From: Setaria digitata
Taxonomy: Eukaryota; Nematoda; Chromadorea; Rhabditida; Setariidae
DNA: 64,000 nt
Assembly (NCBI GenBank): GCA_003640385.1
Contig: RCAB01000021.1
Coordinates: 62,001 to 126,000 of the forward strand
Direction: 5' to 3'
A program made the position numbers and the translations under genes. Each line of letters starts with the position of its first letter. The first letter of the stretch is position 1. Below, one piece after another: positions 13,238 through 24,600 of this stretch. The notes under the pieces are model-generated. The model was not told where the DNA came from. It saw nothing but the letters and a program-made list of their open reading frames with translations, and did no database searches.

Positions 13238-16200
13238 ATGGAAATGTATGCCAATGGATTAATCGAGGAAAACGGCGGGGCAACTGTTGCAGCAGTAGTG
13301 CCACCAACGACCACTGCAGCAGCGCTAGATCTATCACCACAGCAGCAGAACAGTTATGTGTTCGGAGTTACAGATGACAAAGTATGTCATTTTAATTCCT
13401 TTTTAATTATTAGAGAAGTGAGTATTTTCATTCAATGTAAGAATGAAAACTAGGAGAGAATATAAGTTAGCTGGTCAGAGGAAATTCTGCTATAAGTGAC
13501 AAAAAAAAAAAAGATTGCATTGAAATATGATTTAATACACAAGAAAACTGTTATAACGAACGTGGAAGGAACATGGTTACAGACTTATTAAAAATGTATT
13601 GTTTTAGTATTTGATCACTGGTCATCTGGTTTTTTATTTTGTCACTTCTATTTTATTTCTGTATATCATTTTTGCTCCGGATTACAATTGAATACAAGTC
13701 TTTTTCAATAGTTCTTTCATAATAGTGTAGAAGACCTTTCCTGGGAAGAGATGACAAAGTGAGGTGCCTGGGATAACAAAATTTTGTATGACACTTGGAT
13801 GAAGTATGCGTTTATCTGTTAAAAAATCAGTGGAAAACTGTTCTAGTCGGATAGTCCACCATCACTAAAGGAGGATAAAAATACGGGAGTTGTTCTTGGT
13901 ACGAATATAGCAGGAAATGAAATAAATTCGACGCGATCACCGAGTCCATTACTTGATGTTGGGATGATACCAAGTGTTGACAGTTCTCTTTGTCCGTATT
14001 GTGGCAAACAGTATAGAAAGGTTAAGTTCTTCCTCTTCCTTCTAAGGTATTAAAATTTTTGAAGTTTTCTGAATTTTGTAAAGTTCATTTTAATTATTAG
14101 CATCTAATCAGATTGTAAGCTTGCATAATTTTTATGTATAATGAATTTCTGAGCAATAGTTCACAATTAAGTGTTTTGATACGAACAGGAAGAGTTCCCA
14201 GTGTAATCAATTAAAATTTCGTTCTTTTGGTAGTGGTTTTGTTTTATATTTTATATTCTTGGTACGTTTCTATAATTTCAGCCGCGAGTACTGGATTGTC
14301 TCCATTCAATGTGCGAAGATTGCATAATAGCCCAGCTTGATGGACGACGAGAGGGTGAGTCTGAACGCACGAGAACTGCACTTACAATGGATTTTGAGCT
14401 AGAAAGCACATGTGAAATGAGGCCAACACCGCCGGGTGTTATCAGGTGCCCAACGTGCCACCAGGTTATTAATTTTTTTTGATTGAGTAGTAAATTATAG
14501 TATATGGCTAAATGTCCTTTGTTATTTTACTTATTCTCTGCATATTTTGCTTAATATATGCTAATTCCTTTTTCCTTCTCTCCCTCTTCAAAAAAAAAAA
14601 AACACTGCTGATACGTACGAATTTCAAGTTGTAAGTTTCCTTCGTCTCTTCCATTTGCTTATGTGCAGGAAATTTACTGAATTGTTTGCACCGGATTTAT
14701 TTTTTATCGCTTATTAATGATCGTTCTCAAAAGATGGAGAAAGCAAAACGACATTTTCAGGAAAGTCATGTAGGAAATGATGTTCGATTTGTGAACCATC
14801 TGTTGCTTGACTTTGTTCGTTTGCACGAAGTTGATGGTGTAAGTGCCGTAAAAGGTGCGCGAACATGTCGCGCATGCAAGAGTGAACAACTCGCAATGGC
14901 CGTGTGCAAGCAGTGCGCTAGCGACTTATGCAAGAATTGTTACCAAGCGCATCGCGACATGAAATTATTCGATGGGCATACGGTATGAGTGGTGGTCATC
15001 AATGTGCAACACAATATCCCATTTTCATGAAAGCAATAGATTTGATTTGTGCATAAAACAGAAACGTCTTTTACTGCGTGCTTAAGTCTAGTGGCAGTAG
15101 ATTTTTAGGTCTTGACATACGCGGAATTAGCACAAAATCCATCAGAATTGCCTCGCGATCCAGTGATGTGTGTGTTGCATCCTCAAATGCCATATTCGCT
15201 TCTTTGTGCTACTTGTGAATCACCAATTTGTGGACAGTGTCATGCGGAACATGCAGATATACGACACCACAATTTAGTAAATATCGATGAAACGGTTGCT
15301 AATTTGGTTAGACTTGAACTGAAGGATATTGCAAATGGAGCAGAAGTTAAGGTTAGATTTTTATATTTTGCTGCAGAAGCGCATGAATTTTTTCCATTGA
15401 CAAATTCTTTTCTGATTTTATCACAGAATATTAATGGTAAGTCATCATAGATGCAGCGAAACAAGCGATCACACAAATACCTGTTTCTCTGCAAGCCAGC
15501 AAATTTCATTCCTCTTCAAGTGCTTTTATCTGGTCTTCTCTTCCAGTCTATTTCATAATGATGGGATATGAGTTAGTGATTTATTTCATTAAGATCTGTT
15601 TTGCAGTCTAAAACTGTAGAAGCTGCTTGCAATTCCGTGCCAGCTCGTCAGCGTGTTCTTACTGAACAGTATGAAGTTATTAAAGCAGAAATAGAAGATA
15701 CCTTCAGTGAGTACCATAAAGCTTTGGATGCAATGAAAGAACATTTGTTACGCAAATTGGATAAAGCACGTGATGACCAGGAAACCGATTTGAATAATCT
15801 TAATCGACGAGTTAATGTTACCACCGTGAAAATTGCTGATGCCGTCGCGTAAGTATTTAGTAGCAGGATTTACAATAGCATGTTATAGACAAATTTTAGA
15901 ATTTGTCTAAGAAATATTTCTTTAGAAATGGCAATTTTCTTGAAGGTAATATTCATAGATTGCATCGCTAAGAACTTTTCATATTCATCTGAAGCTCATA
16001 ATGTTAGTCACCAAAACGTTTCATTTAATCAGATATTCTCCTGGTTTCGAACAAATTTTCTCTAAATTTATTGCGTTTTTAACTAGTTATTGGTCTCTTT
16101 TTTATTTCATGAAGTTGTTGTAGTTCCTTCATGTCATTCATGAATTGTTTTAGTGATGTGTAATTCTCTTACAGTTTTACTCATCGAATTGTCGAAAAAG

Positions 16201-19200
16201 GTTCTGCAATGGAAGTTTTGGTGAGTAGGAAAAAAATCCGTCAGCAGCTAACAGCACTTACTCGTAGTATGCCTGATATGAGTAGTACGACGGAACTTAC
16301 CTTCAGCAAGACGCCATATGCCCAGTTTTACAGCAAATTGAGCAGCATTGTTGGTGATATCAACAGTAAGTGTTACTTTTGTAATGTTGAAATTTGGCAT
16401 AATAGGATAGTCGTTTTTGAAGGTCGTAAGATTTCAGTAGTTTTAGTTTAGGTAATTGTGCAGCTTGAACTTAAGGGAGCGTAATGGACGAAACTTAATT
16501 AATTGAAAGACACTTGAACACAGGCATATTTAAAGTACTGGTTTTTAGGCGGTAGTTATTAAGTGTAGGCATGGTCCAATAATTAAAACTTCATTATTGT
16601 CTTTCTCAAAACATTTGTTTGACATCGCCCAGATTTGTAAAAATCAGATCATCCACTGCAGTTATTGATTTTAGCAGTACATACCTTCTTCATCCTCATT
16701 ACTAGTGATTTTTCGAAAACCGATTAGTTCATACTACGTATCAGCTATATTTCTTTTAAGTCGATTCTAACATTTTCTGATTTCGATGTCTAGATATATC
16801 GTAAAGTGTTTTCGGTGCAGTATGAAAGTCCCATACTGAATTATTAATTAGTGTAATGGCGTAGCACGCAAAAAAAAAAAAAAAAAAAAAAAATGTTGCG
16901 TATTGAAGAGTTGAATTCCAGCGCGCTTGGTATCAGATGTCGGAAAAGCAGATGTGATGATCTCATCGCTGTTGTCAGATTCAAATCCCGTGAAGCAACT
17001 TAATACAATACGTGCTTATCCATCGGATAACTCGCCCACGCAAACGTCAGCGTCAGGAAGTCTGTGCACAACACCTGCTCCTGTTGGACAATGTTCGTCA
17101 ATTACTTGCCTTCTCTGCTGCCTTAATTACTAAATGAGTCTTTTATGCAGCAAATGTTTAACTCGTATTGTTGATTGAGTTTTGCTATCGGGATTTTATT
17201 TTTTTGAATTTAATAGCATAATCTGTTTAGCGTTCTTCTTTCTCTTTTCTTTTTTGATTTTGTTTAATGCTTTTGTTTTAGGTCGTGGCCCAGGAGCAAT
17301 TGGTATGGAGCGTCGTAACAAGCCGACCACTACCTCAACAAGTAGCTCTGTTGTGGACTTTACAGACGGTTGGCCACCATCTAGCATACCACCGGAACCA
17401 AGTACCCCTTCTCCAACTGTTGAGTTTCAGGTTGTATTAAATATGTTATTAGACGAATTACTGAAGAAAAGATTCGGTATACAGGTCAATAAATTAGTTT
17501 CGTTGAAGTATTGAGTATATGATGCTATTTTGGAAATCATGTTTGATAATTGCATATTAAAAGAATCTGATTCATATAGTGAAATATTAAATCACATTTA
17601 CTTATTTAATTATGTCGCATGGAAAAATGTAATATATGTGAAAATACAGCAGCAAATGTCTTGCGTTGAAATTTAATTAACGAATTTGTATAGACCTGTT
17701 CGAATACAACTGGTTGTTATTACCATTTTGCAATTTAATAATATTTCAGAGTAAGAAGAGTTCATTAGAGAACAATGGCAGCGCATCTTTTTATAGCTGG
17801 CCGCCAAGTTCAAATCCACAATCAGAAACACGTGTCACCGGTCCATCAACATTACCCCTCGCACATGCTCCGGTTGCTAGTTTGGCTACTGGCAAACAGT
17901 TGCCTATAACAACAAATAATTTCTTAATGCCTCGAGGAGTGAATTCATGGATGGTAATTTACCGCTCTTTATATTGATTTTTAAGAGTTTTTTGTTATTA
18001 AATAGATTTCCTGTTGTCCCTTCTCATATTGGGTGAAATATTGGTCAAAACGTTGTTACGTTGGCATCCATTAGATTGTTTTTATTATCGCTTGTAATCT
18101 TTGATTATTTTATATTAATCTTATCCCGTGGATTTTCACAAAGAATATACAAAACACACGAATAATTTAATGTTTCATTTCGCACTTTTTTTTTATGAAA
18201 ATCGATGCATGTTATCCTTTGAAAAATATTGAAATAGAATGGTTGTTATGAGACTGAATGTATTGAACACCATCAATCTCTCATAAACTTAATCTGTTTC
18301 AATTTAGAAAAGATATCAGATCATTTTTATCTTGAACTGGAAATCTCTGAATTTGCTAAAAAAGAGGATTCGAAGAAATTAGTAATAATTATGTATCTAT
18401 TCTTTTGTAGTATCTAGTGCACCTTTTATAGTCCTGCCCACTTATAGCTTACGAAATTTAGAAGGTCATCACAATCAAAAACTGGAATAATTTAATTAAA
18501 AGAGCTCAGTTGCATGGTTGAATCTCCTTTAAAATAACAGAGTTAGGGTAATGCAAGCATAACTGACAGGGAGATAATTAACATAAAAATTTTCTAGGGG
18601 AGAATTATGTGTATTAATATTGGGATTGGAAAGTATAAGTATTATAAGTTAGGAATATAACAAAAACATCACGTCAATCATAGGCTCTTTCGTTTTCGAT
18701 ACAGCGTGACTGGTATCGCACCTGTTGTATGCGATCAGCTTGGCAGCGTTTGTTTCTGATAGTTTTACTAATACTCGAACTGATTTATTCGTAAGCTGAA
18801 TACCAGTACCTCATTGAAACCAATTTACAGGCGCAAACCACTGCTTTAACTGGTGCTGCAACACAACTGGCGAATACCGCCTTCCCAATAACAGCAGCAG
18901 CAGCTGCTGCTGCTCGACAGCGTTTGGAGCCATTGCTTGATCCAGCCACAATTCGTTTGATTTCCCAGCTGGACACCACTTCCCTTGCATCATTGCAATC
19001 TGCATTTGGCCAAACTCTCCCTGCACTTGGTCGTCAGTCTCAACTTACGTCGCCCTTAGAAGCAATTCGTCCTGTTGGTGCGGCTGGCATTTTAGGCGAA
19101 CATCATTATGTGCCCATTGTAAGTTTCTCACTTTAACGTTTGTATGTAATCGACTTGAGTCATGTGTTAGATTTTCATTGATAGCAGAATTAGAAGACAT

Positions 19201-20113
19201 ATTGGGAATGTTGGTTATTTTTGTTGGTGGTGTAGTTCTCATCTCATAATTCAGTGAGTAAGCGATTCTGCCTTAATCTTTGTAAATTTTAAATGACCCT
19301 AAACTATATAGGGAATACCACCAGCAGTGCGATCATCTGCTAAGAATAATGCAAATGCGTCGGATTTATCACTTCGATGCTCGGTTGGGGGAGTGGGGTC
19401 AAATCCTGGACAATTTGGTTCACCTCATGGCTTTTGTCTCGGTCATAACGAAGAAATTCTGGTTACTGATACAAATAATCATCGTATACAGGTATATTTC
19501 TAGGATTTTTGTAGTAAAATTGATATCACAGTTGTTTACAAGGGTAGCTGTTCGGACAATGGCAATAAATTTTTGTACATGAAAAAATTTTGCAAACTCC
19601 ATTAATAAACTAGTAATTTCATTTTATAGTGAAGTAGTTTTTAACCTACAGTGCACATCCATTCTTTTAATTTTTAGATCTTTACGAAGAAAGGTGAGTT
19701 CATCATGCATTTTGGAACTGGTGGGTCAGAAGATGGTCATTTATTTTATCCAAAGAAAGTAGTGGCGTTCAGATCTCGAATTGGTGAAGGTGGTTATATT
19801 ATCGTTGACAAAGGTGAAAATAAAGCCAGGCTACAGTTGTTCTCAAAACGGGGAGACTTTATTCGTCGTCTTCGTACGTTCTTTATTAGTATTGCTTATT
19901 CTTTAACAATTAATTTCTAACGCTAGAAACACTTTTCGGGTTTATATCGTGTTTACGCCATTGGTTTTGACTCCAAATCGTTTATTTCTTTAATATCTCG
20001 AATTTTACAGTTCCTTTTTCCCTGCACAGGGATGAAGTGCACCTTGAATTGAGAGTAGGATTTAAAGTTAAATTACGTTAGCTACATCAGGTTATCTTGG
20101 TTTTTGAGTCTGG

Positions 20114-20144
<31 letters not shown>

Positions 20145-21656
20145 TAGAAACTCCGTATCTTGAATACGTTTCGGCCTTAACAGTAAACGAAGCATCGCAT
20201 CTAGTAGTGTTCAGCAGTTCGGTAATGATGTTTATATTGGATATCGATCTTCTGGAACCTTTAGTGCTCAAGTGGAATGATTGCACTAAAGCAATTGGCG
20301 AACCATCCGATGTAGCCGTTTTTCGAGATAGATACTATGTAACCGATTATAAGAATCATTGTGTAGTTGCGCTCAATAGTGACGGTGAGTTCAGTACAAT
20401 TTTTATTTTCTAATGGATCGGATTCAGTGGAAGCATCCAAAAGATTTGAGCTAAGAGGTACATATCTATTGTTTCTTAATTGTGTTAATAGTTAACTTGA
20501 TGTAGAGCAATGTATACTTTGATTTTCTGATTTTTTTCACATTTCTGTTCTTTATCGCTTTCAAGCTCTATATGGTATGTTCATATATGTAGAGCAAATG
20601 AGAGTAAAGGAGAGCTATCATTGGAATAATCAGTATACATTAGCAATCAACATTTCCGTATTCTAGGTGAGGTATTGTGTCGTTTCGGATCTTTTGAGTG
20701 TACTCCTTATCCGATTGGTGTTGATGTATCAACAAATGGTGATGTGTTGGTAGCTGATTCCCATGGTAATCATTTTCATATTTATTGTTGCGCAACCGAT
20801 GGGCAGAGGTTACAAGAATTTGAATGCTCGCAGCTGAAGGTACTTTCGGCCTATTTTTATAACATCGTGTTCAGTTCTCTTTTTAATGATTCGATAATTT
20901 GGAGGATAAAGTAAATTTTGATTTCTCACTCAGATATGTTGAAATAAGAATTTTTTTTTATTTTTATGTAATGACAAAATGGATGTTTATTCGTAAGAAG
21001 GCACTTGGACTTCAATTATGAAGAGCCAAGGAATATATATATGGTTTTGTGTGTATTTATTCCTTTATTTGCTTTCTCGCTTGTTTTAAAGAAAAAATTT
21101 CTGTTAGCATCTGTTAAAATCTGTGCTAAAATATTCAATAATTTTTTGTTGATTCAATGAAGGAGTCTGAAATTACATGACTGCATAGTTGAAATTAGGA
21201 GTTGTCTTGAAATTTCATTTTTAGAGATTGCAGTTTACGCTAGAAAGCAAATTGTAGAAATTAATCAAATTTCTCCAAGATCGCTAAAAATCATGTTTAT
21301 GATCTTATCCTGCTGCATTCATATTTAGTGACTTTTTGACATAGGGTCACACTTTCCAGTTCTGTTTAGTGGATGGAAATACTGTTCAAACATAGACGAA
21401 CAAAAACTATTTATTGATGTATCTGTTAACTGATACAAAGCAGCATTTTCATTCTTAACAATTACTCAGCTTTGTGTTTTCTCATTCTTTTTTCATGTTT
21501 GGAATAATTTTTATAAGAGCTGTATTCTTTTTTCAGGTTTCGCGTTGTGTTGGACTTCGTTTAACGTCAGAAGGTTTTCTGATCTCGGTATCGAAACACA
21601 ACCATACACTACTTATCTTCAGTACGGTTTTCGTGAATCCCCCAACACCCCTTTGA
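13238..21656 (+). CDS. ncl-1: TRIM-NHL protein of the Brat/NCL-1 family
   Basis: Sixteen exons join in phase: 13238-13381, 13847-14020, 14282-14464, 14761-14982, 15109-15351, 15607-15848, 16175-16365, 16922-17092, 17282-17430, 17750-17953, 18831-19118, 19312-19491, 19678-19873, 20148-20384, 20667-20839, 21537-21656, giving about 1038 residues. Domains in order: a RING-type CPYC...CLHSMCEDC...CPTC (about 97-165) with an unusually long loop; B-box 1 from CRAC (about 203-241); B-box 2 from CVLH (about 262-296); a coiled coil (about 310-465); a Ser/Thr/Pro-rich linker with an alanine run; and a six-bladed NHL propeller (about 758-1038). Blade signatures such as GQFGSPHGFCLG, VTDTNNHRIQIF and VADSHGNHFH closely follow Drosophila Brat, as does the ending VSRCVGLRLTSEGF. 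There is no filamin domain, which argues against LIN-41/TRIM71 and TRIM2/3. Brat/NCL-1 proteins bind mRNA through the NHL domain and repress translation and nucleolar growth. The symbol is the best guess; the paralogue nhl-3 is not excluded. Confidence 0.85.
18893..18914. repeat. 22-bp perfect palindrome in a poly-alanine codon run
   Basis: Inside exon 11 of the ncl-1-type gene, three GCA alanine codons are followed by four GCT codons. The resulting CAG/CTG sequence is its own reverse complement over 22 bp, so one strand can fold as a hairpin with no spacer. It encodes seven consecutive alanines just upstream of RQRLEPLLDPA. Confidence 0.85.
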
Positions 21657-24600
21657 GAAATTTTCTCTTTTACTCCTGACAACAGTAGCAGCAATAATTT
21701 TTAAAACACTTTTTTGCTTTTTCTTTTTCGGATCGAGACCTATGCCAATTTATTGTATTGGCTTTTGGATATCAATCATTCATTTCAACCTGTGGTACAT
21801 GTAACGGTGCTCGTTCAAATTTTTGCCTTATTACTCACTTGTTCTTTTCATTCATAATGCTTATAATTAAAAACTGTATTTATGCATTAGAATTAGCGAA
21901 AATTTGTTCCATCTTATTTAACTGCAGGAAATGGTGGCTTGCATAAAATGCATTAAAGTTATTAGGTACGAAATTGTTCTAATGCTAACTTTTCTTGAAG
22001 ACTTACGAGTTTTACAGGGAGTTCAGGTCGGAATGGCCGTTTAATTTACTTTTACAATCAAATTTTTTGTTGATGGTCTTAAATTTTCGCTATATTCCCC
22101 TAAGTAATAAATTTGGTGGGCACGCGCGTGCATGAACGTGATGTTTGCTTTTCCAACATTTTGACTGAGATGATTCTGTGTTGTGATATGTGTCAGAAAT
22201 GTGCGATATGGTGCATGAGGTCACTGTATATCATTGTTCAGTGTTTTATTTTTTTCTGTTAATTACTGTTTTTAAAATCTTTTCGTCTTTCCTCTATCTC
22301 TCTTCCACACTCTTGTCATTTTCGATTTTTTTTTTTACTGATTCATTAACTGAAGTTCTATCTTTTGATAACTGGAACCAAGTATACTTGATATTTATTG
22401 TGTTTTTCTCATTTTTTGCAAAAACCTTGCGCTTTTTTCTTTGCTTTCTCTTGTTTCTTCGTAAAGTGTTTTCAGAGAAATATTCAGCTGTCTTTTCGAT
22501 TTTTTTCTTGCCTTCTATTTAGTTTTTTCTTTTTTCTCCAAGTTCTGTTTTCTTTTCAAGAAAAGAATTTTCTCTAGTTTTGAAATCATTATTGTCGTTT
22601 TGCCTTAATGAGTGCTCATTTTGTTTTGCATATTATTATAACTACTATTTTTTTATCATTATTATGTCCAGATCCGTTTGTTTGTTTGTCTTTTTCTTGA
22701 TTATAATTCCTTTTTTTCTTTAATTTAAAATTGAACTTAATAATTACTAATTTAGGAAGCTGTTATAGTGCGCCTGCTGATCACTATTTATATATGACGT
22801 CTTTTTCATGAGGGGTCACGAGGGGCAGGAAATCATTCACTGCAGTTTGAGAAAAACATATGCCAGATGTAGTTTTCTTTTCATGAGATTTGCTATGGTT
22901 CTTTTTTTTAAGAGGACTTATATGTGGTATTACTAGGAAGTGACCAGAAAATGGTCGGAGTAGAATTGAAAAAAATTCCCGTTTAACTGAAAATAAGCGA
23001 TGTTTGATTTCATCTCAGTTTGCTACAGATATTTGCTCGCACATCTATACAGAAGGAAAAATCAATCCATATATCATTTCTTTCATTTGTCTGTTTTATC
23101 TTTTCTGTCTTTTAATTGTTTAGATTTTAAAAAGAAAAAAAACAAAAAAAAAAAAAAATTAAAGATTAGGGATGTTTTGAAAACCATTTGATTTTAAACT
23201 TGTTTCAGACTGTATTGATCTCATATTTCAGCGTGTTGTCTTCAAATTTTGTTTACTGTTCATTTGTATTTTCTTTTTCGTCATTGTACATTTATCTTCT
23301 CTTGTTTCTTTGGAACTCGTTCGGGTGTTCATGTTTTCTCTATTGGCGCATAATTCGTTGCGCACATCATAAACACCTATAATTACATATGATTATTAAT
23401 GATTGGATTGCACAGGATGATTTTTTTTTCACATTGTAAAATCTTTTCCTTCTGTCCATACCTAATTATTTCCTTACTATCCGTTTCATTTGTAATCCTG
23501 CGACCTTTGCGCCAATAATTGTTTTTCTTTTTCTTTTACTATTAACAGCATTAACAGAAAATTCACTTTACTTAGGTTTATCCAGACTAGTTTAATGCGG
23601 GGAGTGGATGAGCATATCGTGTTGTGAACGTGGGGAGCCCAATCCCGAAGTCTGTAATAATAGATGTCGACTAAATTTAATGATGTTCGGGTTTTCTTTA
23701 TTGAATGAAATTGCGAAATGTGGTTTCCTCGCGATGTTATGAATTAACAGAGGAGGAAGTTCTAATTTATTCGGCGTCGTAGGTTACAGGTCCCTTTGTA
23801 TCCGAGCAAAAACTACGATAACTTTCATTACACACTGCCATATGTCCATTACTACTCATTTTTTTTATTTAGTTTTAGGCTTCGTGAAAGCCTTTCAGTG
23901 CTTTTCCTTGCAATGTACCATGCTTATTACTAAGAATATCTTGTTCCCTTTAATTCTTCCTTCATGTTCTTAATTTGGAAAAAACATGAAGGAAGAATTT
24001 GGGAAGAATATCGTTGACCTAAAATAGAAAAATGCCGTTTCCATTTTCGCAGTTATAATTAGATTAGAAAAGTGAAATTTGAAATTTTTCGTTAGGATCC
24101 ACGGGATTTGTTTAAAATCAGTGAATAGCTCCATTGATTCTGATAACGCTTTCTCTGGTGATCTGTTTAAGGAACGTACTGAGATTAAGAACATTACTCT
24201 GTGATGCATAATTATAACTGATTTCATTGAAGGGAAAAGTTCTTCAGTACCCGGTGGTGGTGAAGTTTTCCCAATTTTATCCTCTTGTATATTTGATTGA
24301 TTATATTTGTCAAGTTTACTAGCTTTATTAAGCCAAATACCACAATATATTCTATCATTCATTGAATGTAGTAGTTCATATCATTAGTAGCTTCGGTCCC
24401 CGTTTTTCCCTCAGTTTGCTCATCATCCGGTTTTCATGTTTTTATTTTGTTTTACTTAATTTACGCGCAAAAATATTCATTTGCTATTGATGCTTTCTTT
24501 TCTGTGTTCGTGAACACCATTTGGGGTGCATTTCCGGTCGTTTTACTTTTAGCGTGAACCTACATCACCTGAGTATTTTCAAATACAGAAGATTATGTTA

